Positions 24,800 to 36,404 of a DNA stretch of 64,000 nt are shown piece after piece. The notes under the pieces are model-generated. The model was given only the letters and a program-made list of their open reading frames with translations, did not search any database and was not told where the DNA came from. Each line of letters starts with the position of its first letter. Within the stretch, counting starts at the first letter, position 1. Source of the DNA: Combretum micranthum (taxonomy: Eukaryota; Streptophyta; Magnoliopsida; Myrtales; Combretaceae); NCBI GenBank assembly GCA_024138025.1, contig JAMXBD010000237.1:496001-560000 (forward strand), written 5' to 3'. Made by a program: the position numbers and the translations under genes.

Positions 24800-25802
24800 T
24801 TATCTTTAACCGGATAATTATAAAGGTTAAGATTGGGCATAATATAAATCATGTAGAGGAAGTTGAGTGATTAAGATGTGATTTGTTCCTCTCATTAATT
24901 GGAGAGAGATATCTTTTGGGCTTCTTGATGAGTAAGACTGAGAAATGCCTGGCCATGCTCGAATAAATTAATAAGGAGTTATTAATATCATTTGTTTAAG
25001 TCAAATATACTTTGGATTCAAGAAATATGTGATTAAATAATATAAGAGTGTATTGACCCAACCTTATATTTAATTATAAGCTATCGTGTAACAAAATGAC
25101 TAAGTAATCGACTATTAAGAGGTAAAGTTGGATCACCGATCTTCACTTAATTTGGGTGGGCATAATGTCTTGTTAGAGACCCATTATGTCTTGTAGGTCT
25201 AAAAGGTGTTATAGGGCTAATGCCAACATTAAGTGAACCTATGGTCACACACAAAAAATGAATTGATTGGATTATAGGTTATTTTAGATAACCCTATTAG
25301 GAATTATATAATTAAGCTTAATTATATTAAGAATAATAAATAATTATTAAATAAAATTGTTATTTTTTAAGATATGTGTCGTTTAATGAAAAAACCTAAT
25401 AAGATTAGGGTAGGTAACCAACAGCCACATCTTCTTATAAATAGGAGGTGATAGTCGCCTATAGGGTTTAACAGAGGCTTGCCGTTATATTAGAATTACA
25501 GAAAAACTCTGTAACTTAAACAAAAGAGACCCTTTTGTAAGATATTCCCAAAACTTGGAATTCTTCCAAGGTGCTAGTACACACTCAGGTCCGATAGGAA
25601 ATTTATTCGTGTGGATACAATAGAGGGTGTTCGCATTTGCAACATCTAAGATCCGAATTTCTAGAATTCTAAAGCATCAAAAAGATAATCCTATACTCAT
25701 AAATTTGATTGAATCGCAAGGATCTGAAATTGAGGATTTAGGGTTCGTATTTTTTTGAAAAAATATATATTTCTGTTGCTCTTTGATCCCTAAATTCCCA
25801 AC
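24800..25802 (+). repeat. Truncated copia LTR, same family as the solo LTR at 62.4-63.9 kb
   Basis: Over about 1 kb this matches the reverse strand of 62442-63450. Shared landmarks are CTCATTAATTGGAGAGAGAT, GATGAGTAAGACTGAGAAAT, ATCGTGTAACAAAA, the CTTCACT...TTGGGT block and the end AAATTCCCAAC. The left third of the LTR is missing, being cut off at the gag junction. It is followed by CGGTATTAGTATTTGATC, which may be a decayed PBS (TGGTATCAG...), so this would once have been a 5' LTR read on the + strand. Confidence 0.75.
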
Positions 25803-25999
25803 GGTATTAGTATTTGATCTGCATCTGTAACTTATTTGTATCAAATCTGTGTATATCTATTTGATCAGTTTATGAGAAAACTATTAGTTTTTTATCAGTG
25901 TTCGATTTCTTGATAAACATTTGCTTGAAAAATGACACAAATATGATGCCAAAATGATTAAAGTACAATGACAAATCGACCCAACACAAGACGATTCGG

Positions 26000-27877
26000 A
26001 AGTCTAATGTCATCATAAAAAATACCATTAAACTTTAGACTTACCTCTTCTTATGTGCTATTTTTTTTATTAATTTATTTAAAGTAGAAGTTAATAAGTG
26101 TGCTGATTAGTTACTACTGAAATATAAAAGCTAAAAACCAGGTACAACTTGAGAGGTTGATATCCCAACCTATTAGCCAAAATTCTTTTTGTAGTTTGCC
26201 CTCTGGCCACTTTAATGCTACTGTTTTCTTCTTAAATAAAATCTATTGGGCCTAGGAAAAAAATAAATGCAAGATTTTTTTTTGGAGATTGTATAGTATT
26301 TCAATATGATGATTTGTAATATGATTCGCTATTTGGTTGTTAATTGCTTTTGTTTGGACTAAGGATGGACCGAATGAGGGGCCAGTAGGGGCTTTTGCAC
26401 CCCTAAAGCTCGAAAAGAAAAACCAATCATTATAATGTATTTAAATAGAAAAAATGTGTTATATTCCTAATCATATGGTTCTGCATCTGTCTTTAGTTTA
26501 AACCTCATTGATGATGATGAATAGGTCTATTTTTCATTTATATTTGTAATTCTATTTGTCTGTATCTGACTTGTATTTGTCTTTTTTGATCTGTTTATGA
26601 GTAAAAATATATATGCTTATTTTGTATCTGTTTATTGACAAATAGTCTATTTGAAAACGTTTGTATATCATTTTAAAATATTTTTGCTTGCCTTCAAACC
26701 GTTTAGACCGATCCAATTTCATAATGTGACCAAACTAAATTATTATATTAAATATTTTAGTAATGCAATCATGATTAGATATAAATCCAAACCATTAACT
26801 AATCAATAAGACCAATTTTAAGAAAAGGTGACTATAAAATTTTCTAATCTTTATATGCTTCCATTGTTAAATTTAAAAACCATTAAAGCTTTTCTTGAAT
26901 AAATGTACATCAAAATTCAGTGCAATGGTTTTAAATTCTCCCACCAAAAAAAAAAAAAAATTAAATTCAGTTTTACAAAACCAAGCAATACAAAAGATAA
27001 AGAAAAGAAACGTGGTATGGGATCCAGTCCCCTTCATCTTAATTTGCATCATTTAATAGTCCCGCAATCAACTCAAATGTTATTTAATCGGTGCATTTGA
27101 GTGCAAACGTGCCGGACTTCATATTAAGGAATTGGTTTAAATGCAAAGTTTGGATCTTTGCTGGTCCCAGCCATGCTGTTATTATTATTATTATCTCAAT
27201 TCTCCTTCATCTAAGATATGAAGAAACACAGACATCTCAGGTTTACGGGTTAAGGACCCTTAATCGATTCATGCAATAGTTGGGGCAGTTTGGATCCATA
27301 AACCCACCAGTTCAACAAGGCAGATCCACATATTGAACTCGTTAATTTTTTTTAATTTTTATTTCATTAAAATTTAACAAAATGGTGAAAAAGAAAAAGA
27401 AGAACAAAAACAAAAAACAACGATGATAGGACCGTCGTGCTCAACAAGGCACATAGAAATTCAAAGTTTCAATTTCAAACTATGCTATTTGTTTTTTTTT
27501 TTTTCTTTTTTCTCTTTCTCTCTTCGGGACAAACCTTGAGAACCTGCTGTGTCCTCTGGGACGAGTCCAACATACGAAAGCATGTTTAAAGAAACATAAC
27601 TCGGGTCTTATGCAGTATTCCCTTTGTTTATATAGTTATCGTTTTCTCGTATTAGAGAGATATTCTTGGAATAATAAAAATAAAAACAAAGAGATATTCA
27701 TTCCATCACGTTATGTTTAAATGACCAGAATGCTATCACTATTATTATTTCAATTCTTTTCAACTATGAGTCTATTTAAATTATCTTATCTTAATCTGTA
27801 TCTTAGTTATATATAATTTATATCTTATTTATTTATGACTAAAAATATTCATTTTTCACCTATATATATTTCTTAAC
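26000..27877. other. Intergenic DNA with repeated TCTGTATCTG-type segments
   Basis: No gene is seen. Two further diverged copies of the T-rich repeat noted at 9.8 kb lie at about 26485-26690 and 27750-27880. They share the order ...TATCTGTTTATGAGTAAAAAT..., CTATTTGAAAAC and ATGATACTAAAATGACC-like. Copies at 9.8 kb and 25.8 kb follow the same order. It is probably a short dispersed element whose ends I could not fix. Confidence 0.5.
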
Positions 27878-28829
27878 AAATATGAAATGACCAAAGTTAA
27901 ATTCATAATTAATACATGTAAATTGATTGTTGCATATGTGTATGTGTATGTGTAGAGTGAATTGTGGTGTTTGGTATAACTATATGTGTTAGGAAGTAAT
28001 AACTAAATATTAGTCTATGGTAATATATTTAGGATGATAGTTTATTTATGTTATCCATTATTATGTTAATGTAAATGGTTGTTGTGGTGATTAATACTTG
28101 ATGAATTAAGTTTATTTTAAGTTAAGTTTGTAGTCTTTAACTTAGTAGATTTTTTGCCCTCTTAAACCCCAATTTAAGCCCAAATCAAAGCTCAATTAAG
28201 GTCGAAAGCCCTTCACAAATCTGCCCCAAAAGTCAATATTGATATGGATAAACATCAAAGCCTCATTTATTACACTTTAGACATTCCAAAACAAAATAAA
28301 GGGGAGGAAATTCGTAACTCTAGAAGACCAACATTTTCCAACACTCAAACTAAGTTTTCTTGCACCCAACACACCAAGAATCAATCCCCAACCATCATAT
28401 ATACATTAAGATAAGTTTATATAATGTTTAAAGTGCTTTCTTTCTCTCTAATCCATGATTTTTTGTCAAATTTAATATATGTTGAAATATATGTGTATTG
28501 TTATATTGTGAAGTTGAGATAGCTTAGGACTTGTTATGGAAGTGCAAGGATGGTGTTGAGTTGTAGTGTCATGAGAGGTTGTTATTATTAAGTTGTTTTG
28601 AGGAGTGAATTCATGTTGGAGTAGTGGAAGTGAAGTAAATGAAATTATAGTGTTATGTATGTTTTAAATGGTTGAGGAATGAGTTTTGTATTTCAATGAT
28701 GTTAAAAGGAAGTTTGTGCATGCTAGATGATATAGAGTTCTTATACCATATATTGGGAAGATTATATTGTGGTTTGGAATGAGTTGGAAGAGTTGAAATG
28801 CAAAAATTTTGTTTTAGAAAACAGAGGTC

Positions 28830-29070
28830 GTATTGCAGTGTACGCCGCCTTGTATGTCGTCGGCGTACTTATCGACGTTAGAATTCTGACTTCTGATCTT
28901 TTGAAATTCATCTTAAATGCCGCCGGCGTTGAAGACGAAATTGCCGGCTTAAAGACTCAAAGGTTCTGTACATAATGTATTTTTCTTAATGCCCCCTTAA
29001 AAGCCGCCGGTGTATAATCCTACACCGCCGCCATTAAGGCTTACAATGTCGGTGTTAATTGCCAGCGTGA
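28830..29070. other. CpG-rich patch with repeated GCCGCCGG words
   Basis: Within AT-rich surroundings this short patch has several copies of a GCCGCCGGCG/GTCGGCGT-like word (for example 28843-28864, 28919-28930, 29003-29012 and 29024-29033). It lies inside the probable LTR and may be an LTR regulatory segment or a small captured fragment. The 68-codon frame across it matches nothing I recognise. Confidence 0.55.
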
Positions 29071-30281
29071 ACTTTATAAATTTCAATTTTTCTAATTTCT
29101 TCCAACATCTTCCAATACATGATATAAGACTTCTTGATAAAAAATTTGCCTTATATGATGTTATTTGATATATATATATATATATGTTATGTGATGACTT
29201 TGGATTATTTTTACATAAGATTCAATAGCTTCCTAAGTTCTAATCTAGTGAATATAAGCTTGACTTAGGATGGTGATGTGATACAGTTGATTTGTATGGA
29301 ACAGAGATAGATACTCAGTTGGAGATTCCCATCGATTCTCAATTTGAACCAGGTACACAATAATTTGATTGATTATTGCTTAGGACAGTCATATTCAATT
29401 TGACCTTAATTAAAGACTAATAAAAGTTTATTAAAATGATTTGTAGTTGAGTCGTGTCTAGTCCGAGGAACGACAACCTTATCATATTGCAATGGCACGG
29501 TAGTTTAGGCACTTAGCCCTAATCTTTGTCATGATGCAATGACACAAATCCATGATGCAATGATACACCTTATTGCAATGGTGATTTATCTTAATGGCTA
29601 AGTGGATAGCTAATGGGGTTAATTGTATCGGTATATTTTCTACTTAAGCTCGAGAGGAAATAAAATGTTTTAGTTCACGGGTATGAGACCATTGAACTAA
29701 TTGATATTATAGACCGGATAAGTGGAGTGTATAAAGGAGTGTGAACCCTAGATGATGCTATTAATAATCTTTATCGGTTAGATATAGGAGATATAGATAT
29801 CTGGTCTATCTATACCAACCCCCTGAGCAGCTGCTATTACTCAGGAACCTCAGAATCCCTAAGCTTGAATTAGAGTTTGAATACTCCAGTGTTGTTTTAC
29901 TCACTTAACTAGAGATAATGAAGTTATGGTGAATTGTTGCATTGCATTTAGTTAAGTGTGCATGGCATATATATGTGTTTACACTATTGTGTACTAGGCC
30001 TTTGGCTCATGCTGCTATCTTGCAGGTGATTATGAGGATAAGCTCTATGATGATATGGGCTATGGGACCGACTGAGAGACTTTTATGGACGATTAGGAGT
30101 TTGACCTAATAGTAGATGTTTAGAACTTTGATATATTTGGTGAAGTGTTTAGGCTTATTTTTAAGGCTTGGAATGTAATTTTGATTTAAGTTGTTTATGT
30201 AATGTAGATTGTACGTGTATAAGCTTTATATATTGGTGTGATCCTAGGGACATCATCAATCAATGTATATGATGTATGTTT

Positions 30282-30282
<1 letters not shown>

Positions 30283-30316
<34 letters not shown>
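30283..30316. repeat. TA microsatellite
   Basis: About 17 uninterrupted TA units, inside the probable solo LTR and near its 3' end. Confidence 0.9.
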
Positions 30317-30320
<4 letters not shown>

Positions 30321-30590
30321 TGAACTACTACTAGTATAGTGATAGTAGTTCTTAATTCAAATCATGTGAATGTTATATCTATTTTTTTTAAGCAAGCAAT
30401 CATTACAAACACTTTTTTTTACGACCTTGCGTATAATACTTGGGTATTTCCTAATAATTAAATATTATGTGTGGTCGGGGGATTTGGCATGCTTAATCTA
30501 TGGGTTAAGTAGGCCGGGTCCTTACAAAATATCTATTTGAAAACACAAAAATAAGATACTAAAATGACCAGAAAAAAGATGAAATAAATA

Positions 30591-30866
30591 GAACCTATGT
30601 TGTTAAGAAACATATTACAATGTTTAATAGATATATCGCTTACGAAACTTTGCCACGGTTCTTCTCGCTGGAAGTTATACTAAGACATATACATTAAAAT
30701 CGGTCTAATGCATAACTCCGTATCAAAGAACCTATGTTGTTAAGACACATATTACAATATTTAATAGAAATGTCGCTTAAGAAACTTTGCCATGGTTCTT
30801 ATCCATTGAAAGTTACACTAAGAAATGTACATTAAAATTGGTCTAAGGCATAACTCCCTATCAAAG
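30591..30866 (+). repeat. Tandem duplication, about 137-bp period, two copies
   Basis: Copy one (30591-30727) and copy two (30728-30866) both begin GAACCTATGTTGTTAAGA and continue through CATATTACAAT, ACTTTGCCA-GGTTCTT and ACATTAAAAT-GGTCTA to CATAACTCC-TATCAAAGA. They differ at perhaps a tenth of positions by eye, so the duplication is not recent. Confidence 0.85.
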
Positions 30867-31882
30867 ATGATGCTTGCTTGACTATTTTTATCTAAGGTTG
30901 CTCATGATCATCACATACTAGATTGGAATAAAATGTCTATCCTTAAATGGAAGACTTACAATTGGATATCCCTTTGAAGGGAAGGGCTTAATAGGTTGCA
31001 CTTTGGGCTTGTAGATCCAATCGGAAGATGACTCTTAATAGGTTGCTGTTTTTTTCCCCTTTTTAATAAGTTATTCATGTTTTTCAAGTTTCTTGAAAGA
31101 GGACATTATTATGTCCATAAAAAAAAAAAAATTTCCTGTTCATCCATAAAAACTAATTTAGTAAGTAATAATTTTATTATATAATATAATAAAACAATAT
31201 TATAAAGCACAAAATTAAAAAATGCAATTAAAAAAAAACCCACCCCTCAAAAGCTATTGGGTGGAATCTTGTAAAGAAGCCACTCCTTGGAAGGATTTTC
31301 AAGTTATGGTTAATGTTAATGTTTCAATTAACTTCTTTTAATTTTAGTAAGTGATCGTTGTTAAGGTATCTTCACCTTTTGCCATCGATACATGATACTT
31401 ATCAAGTCTTATCATTGCCACTTAGAGATATGGATAGGAGGTAGGCGAGGGTCGCTTACTTTTCTTCTCCTAGACTGCCTGTACATGTTATTCATGATGA
31501 AAAGAAAGCAAATAATTATTTACTTAATAGAGTTGTTGGCCACCATATGATAATCCCATCTTATTTTACCTTGCATTATTTAATGTTAAAAAGTCATTAG
31601 CTACCACCTAAAGAGAGTTACATAGCCCCTTATATAGGTGGGGAGGTCGATTGTCCCTTAATATTAGTGGATTGCTAAAGCTTAGGAATTTGTGGTGAGT
31701 TGTGCAACCAATAAATAGTTGTAAGTGGTCACTTGTTTTTCTTTATAAATTTCTTAATAAAGTGGTTGATGATCGCTCATTAGAAAAAGAAGGAAAAATG
31801 TCAAATTTGATACTCGAACATTATCGAAAAGTGCGATTAGGTACATAAATTTAAGAAGGTTCAATTTACTATCCAATTAAAC

Positions 31883-32038
31883 TTTTCATGGGTACGGGTA
31901 CTACCTCTGTTAAATTTCTTAACTCTGGTTACTGATGTGGAATTGTTGGCAAATCAACACCTTTCATGGGTACGAACACTACCTTTGTTAAATTTGTTAA
32001 CTTTGGTTACTGATGTGGAATTGTTGGCAAATCAACAC
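31883..32038 (+). repeat. 78-bp tandem duplication inside the left TIR
   Basis: Units 31883-31960 and 31961-32038 both run from TTTCATGGGTACG to GGCAAATCAACAC and differ at only a handful of bases. The right TIR has one copy, so the duplication arose after the TIR pair was made or was lost on one side. The second unit looks closer to the right TIR (GAACACTACCTTTGTTAAAT). Confidence 0.85.
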
Positions 32039-32080
32039 TAGACACGTGTCGCCGACATTAAAAAAAAGAGAAGGGGAGAG

Positions 32081-32115
32081 AGAGAGAGAGAGAGAAGAGA
32101 AGAGAAGAAGAAGAA
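32081..32115. repeat. GA/AAG microsatellite
   Basis: A GAGAGA run followed by AGAAG repeats, mirrored by the TCTTC/TCTCT tract near 32815-32870 in the opposite TIR. Confidence 0.8.
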
Positions 32116-35100
32116 AGTCTAGCATAGCTTCTCACAATGTTGAATCTTTACAACTTTTTTTTTTGTGGAAATTACATGGACGTGATAATTTGATTAATGA
32201 AACTCACAAATACATAACTAAATTGCTAAATAAACTAAAAACAAAGGAAAAAATGAACTTTGAAGAAAATCTAAATATCCTATTAACTCAGATTTTGTAA
32301 GTGATGGAGATCGCGATTTGGGTGTTTGATAGGGAAGAAGAAAGTCTCAGCACGGTGGTGCCTAATGTGTTAGGACTTTAGTGAATGAAGGGGAGATCAC
32401 TTGCTGTGGTATTAGGTTGATAGGCTTCTATGATTAGTGAATAGTGGTGGGAGGAAGTTGTTTCTTGGTTTATGTTTGGTGCTTGAGGGGTTAATTTTGA
32501 TGTGGTGCTGTAGCTCATTACAATGGAGATGGCTGGATGGGTTTTAATTTCGGCTAGATCTTGGCGGGTTATGAGGTGAGTCTCATTTCGGTAATTTATT
32601 TAGATAAGAGAATAATTAAAGAGAGATCTTAATGAATAAGGAAGAAGATGGTTCTTTGTGCAGTTTTTGTGTTAAACTCGCAATTTGCATGATTCGAGAT
32701 GGTAATGTGGGTGGCATTTTGATGAAGGCTTGGTAGAAAGGGTATTAGTTTGTTGGGGAAGAAGAGTAGAGAAAGTGAAAAGGGTAGCGCTGCATCAATT
32801 TTGCTGGGTTCTTCATCATCTTCTTCTTCCTCCTCTTTCTCTTTCTTATTTTCTCTCTCTCTTTTCACTTTTTTTATCAATATCAGTAGCACATGTCAAG
32901 TGTTGATTCACCAACAATTCCATGTCAACAACTAGATTTAACAAATTTAACAAGGTAGTGTTTGTGCCCACAAAAAGTTCGGGTATCAAATTTGGTATTT
33001 CCCCTAAAAAATGATAAATAAATAAACAAACAAAGAAGGAAATTCGAATTAAATATCATCAATTGATAATCGGATGCTGCTAATGTAGTTTAATAAGTAA
33101 TTAATGTTTGTTACGCCCAAGGGGTACCCTAAACATGGCAGTCCGCCACACACAATATAAAGCCTAAAAATAACTACCTTAGTCACGCAAAGGCTTATAT
33201 ATCATGCATAAGGCATGCATCACAATAAAGGTAATGCATCAGAGTAGCATAATTTAAAATGATAATAATTAAGTAGCAAGGCAAGGGAATTACATATCTT
33301 TAAACATAAATAAAGCCAATTACAATTCTTAGAGGTATACCCTCGCTAATGTCCACAAATGATTCATATAATATAGTTAATTACAACAATATGCCAAGTG
33401 AAAAATATATCATATATCTACATAATAAGTCTCCAAGAAAAACTTCCTTGCAGACTCTCGGATCTTCCATCGAGGCTCAAAATTCCCCTAGTGATCTTAA
33501 ACCTCGAACATCTTCTCCAATATTTTTGTTGCAATCAAAGATCTCTAGGGTTGTAAGCTTATAACGTGCTTAATGAGATACTTCCCATCATTCACACCCA
33601 AAATCATATGCAAACAAGTTATTAGTCAAGCATCTATTATGCAACAGCCACATGAAACACACAAATATGTACAATCATCTGAAAACTGTACATATAACAG
33701 ATTTACCCCTCCGTGATAAGGGTTAGGGAATTCAAATTGAAGCTCTGCATCCTCTACTGCTAGTCCCCAAGCACTTGTTAATAGAAATCGGTCTGTGCGG
33801 TTCCTTCCAAGGACGCATTCTTTGAATGTCTATAATTTCCTTAAGAAGGAACAAATCTATGCCTGCGTAAGGATTCATAAGTTTTTAGTCTCCTCATGTG
33901 GGAGTAGCAACATTTAATAAGACTCGACGATATGCAATGTGTGATTATTTCTTTTTCTTAGCTAAAGCTTATTAAGGTTCCTTAGGAGAGATCAAACAAG
34001 TTAATATTCACAAACAGCCATATATAAGTAATCAAGCAAGTAAACAAACAAGTTAATGTTTCGATATGCTTCATATTCTCTTGATCACATAAACATAAAA
34101 TCACATACATAACCCATGAGTTACCCATATATATCCATTTTTATCTTTTTTAGCATATTAGTGCTACTATTTTTATAAGCACAAATAAGGTAATGAAATT
34201 AGGAGAAGAACTCACATGTCCATTAAACAATTCATAGTTGAGATAATCTTCTATAAGTGGTACGCCAAGTCCTTCGTCACCTAAAAAAAGAAATATCTAG
34301 AATAAGTATTTCATGAAGGTTTCAGTTAAATTTTTAACTCTATTTATTCTATTCATGTCATGTTCCCTATTGCACAAATTCCAATTTAAAATGGCTATAA
34401 CTTGCTCATTTTAACTTGGAATTTCGCATATTAGTAGTCGTTTTTAACATACTCGAAAAATTCTATCTATTTTTTAGGTTATTTTTAATATTAAAGGCCA
34501 GTTTATGGGTTGGAATAGGGCGATACGGATTCATCCTAAACATTCCAGCTTTTGTTTTTCATATTTTCCAAGGTTTTACTTCACTTGGTCACTTTATTGC
34601 AATCATAAATCATTTATTATTAAGGTTAACTCTTAGTGTATGCAAGATCCTAATAATATTGTTCTAAAATAAATTTTGTAAAACGAATCTTTGTAGAAAG
34701 TAGTAGTAATGTTGAGTTAACAAATCATGTGGCTTAACAAATCATGGTTAAATATATACTTGGAAACCTTAAAAATCTTACATGTTTTTTGAAAACTTTA
34801 TTTGACAATTTATTTTCACAAGATATGGGTTTTATTTATTTGTGACACAAAATTTTAAGTATATTTCCCTCCAATTTTTCTTAAGTTTGGTTTTTAAATA
34901 AAATCTTAATTCTTAGATTTTGCAAATATAAGGCTTAATTAAAGAAAATCATGGTTTTATTGTTTATTTGAATCTATGAATATTTCATTTTCATATTAAG
35001 CTTCTTTTAACTAATTATTTTCCGACACATGAATCTTTATATGTTTGTAATGAAAAATCATTTTAAGTTGTGGCATTTTTAGAATGTTTTAAGTCTTAGC

Positions 35101-35526
35101 ATATATGAAAAATTAAATGAATATTTTGTTCTAAATTTTTATTTTTATAATAACAAAAGATTAGTATATGTCTTATAGATAGATTTTTAGAAAAGTTTGC
35201 ATACAAAGAATTATTAACATTCGTATTTTTAGAAAACTCAATTTGATATTTTGAAAAATTTAGTTCAGTAACTATTTTTATTCTTTTATTCCAAATGACA
35301 ATTTTTTCTAAGTGTTGAAAATAAGGTTCCTGAAAGTTGATTTATAAAATAAGGAATTACAAATATTTGCATCTTCAAAATTTTATCATGACAACATCAC
35401 TTATAGCCATGTATATACATGAGTGAAATATAGCAAGTATATCAAGAATAAATTTATTAGCATAGACTCGTAAAATAATAAAAATTTATGATAGATAATA
35501 AAAATAAGCAAATATCAAAGATAAAT

Positions 35527-35905
35527 GTATGGAAGTCTTGGCTTATCATCAAGCCTTCTCAGGACTTGAATAAATTCCAATCACCATAAAAAGAAAATCA
35601 TAAAGAAAGAAAAACATGAAAGTCTTAGATCTTTTTCAAGGCTTCCCAATACTTGAAATATTCTAGTAAAAATAATCAAATAAATAAACATGAGAGTTTT
35701 AGATTTTACCAAGGCTCCCCGAGACTTGAATATTATCCAATCTCATGAAAATAAAAGCAAAATAGTCAAGAGCAAGACAAAATAAAATGAAAGCCTTAGA
35801 ATTTTTTGACAAGGTATTTATAGGACTTAGATTATGGACAAGTCTCCATTTTATTTTTGACTTGATTAAGGACAATTTTGAGACTTAGATTAAGGACAAG
35901 TCTCA
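35527..35905. repeat. Imperfect tandem repeats, about 75-100 bp units
   Basis: At least four units start with ATGRAAGTCTTRG-like sequence and carry AAGGCTTCC-CA-GACTTGAATA followed by an A-rich spacer: near 35527, 35618, 35690 and 35790, then shorter GACTTAGATTA-GGACAAGTCTC units to about 35905. Unit length drifts, so the array is old. It lies in the probable long LTR. Confidence 0.7.
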
Positions 35906-36396
35906 AAATATATAATAAGAGCATGGAATAAATAAATTGCAAGAGACAAAATAAGTGTAAGGAAATGAATGTTAGATTAGTGAGTTTATAAGCTCAAATT
36001 GATATAGCTATGTGCATAACTATATTTGTATATATAGAAAGTTAGATTACATTACAATATGATTGACATTTTAACATGATCATAATATAGATTTGATACA
36101 AGTTTCATGTTAGCATTATCATCCCTAGCTTTAATGCATCATGGGGAGATTTTTCATCGATGGATAATACTTAAACTTTGATAAACACACATAAGATCAA
36201 CTAAGGAGATAAGGGTTAAGTATTTATCTAAATGAAATCTTGAAAGAACTGTGTGTGTGCTTAAAATAAAATCGAGAGAGAGAAAGGGGGAGGAGGATTT
36301 GTGCTAGCAAGGAGAAGAAAAAAAGAGAAAAGAATGAGAAAAAAGAGCGAAATTTGATAGAAGTTGTAAAGTGTAAGAAGGTGTAAATGTAGTGGG

Positions 36397-36404
36397 TATT
36401 TATA
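36397..36404 (-). promoter_or_regulatory. TATA box of the probable LTR promoter
   Basis: On the - strand it reads TATAAATA followed by CCCACTACATTTACACC. A start site would be expected about 30 bases downstream, near 36370, in a pyrimidine-rich leader. The spacing and downstream context fit an LTR promoter. Confidence 0.55.

Larger units (their letters stand above)
27883..30526 (+). mobile_element. Probable long solo LTR (Ty3/gypsy-like), 2.6 kb
   Basis: The right end, ...CCGGGTCCTTACA, with upstream TTATGTGTGGTCGGGGGATTTGG resembles the terminal layout of the candidate LTR at 33109 (TTGTGTGTGGCGG...CGTAACA on the - strand). With a left edge at TGAAATGACC, both sides carry AAATA (27878-27882 and 30527-30531), a 5-bp target duplication. 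The insertion splits a copy of the T-rich repeat, whose tail resumes at 30527. No pol domains are inside, so it would be a solo LTR. The right edge is more convincing than the left. Confidence 0.5.
31791..33005. mobile_element. Long-TIR DNA transposon (Mutator-like, non-autonomous), 1.2 kb
   Basis: The left end (GGAAAAATGTCAAATTTGAT, then ACTCGAAC) is mirrored at the right (GGGAAATACCAAATTTGAT, then ACCCGAAC when read inward). The mirrored part extends inward past ACTACCTTTGTTAAATTTGTT and GGAATTGTTGG-AATCAACAC into GA-rich tracts, so each TIR is over 200 bp. The 9-bp flanks AGAAAAAGA and AAAAAATGA agree at 7 of 9. The left TIR contains a 78-bp tandem duplication. No transposase is visible inside; open frames over the GA/TCT tracts are low-complexity artefacts. 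Confidence 0.7.

Noticed and set aside
28769..28975. 68-codon frame across the CpG-rich patch.
   Set aside because: No similarity recognised, no supporting gene structure, and it lies in a probable LTR.
32013..32935. Lysine/glutamate- or serine-rich open frames on both strands.
   Set aside because: They come from mirrored GA/TC microsatellites in the long TIRs, not from genes.
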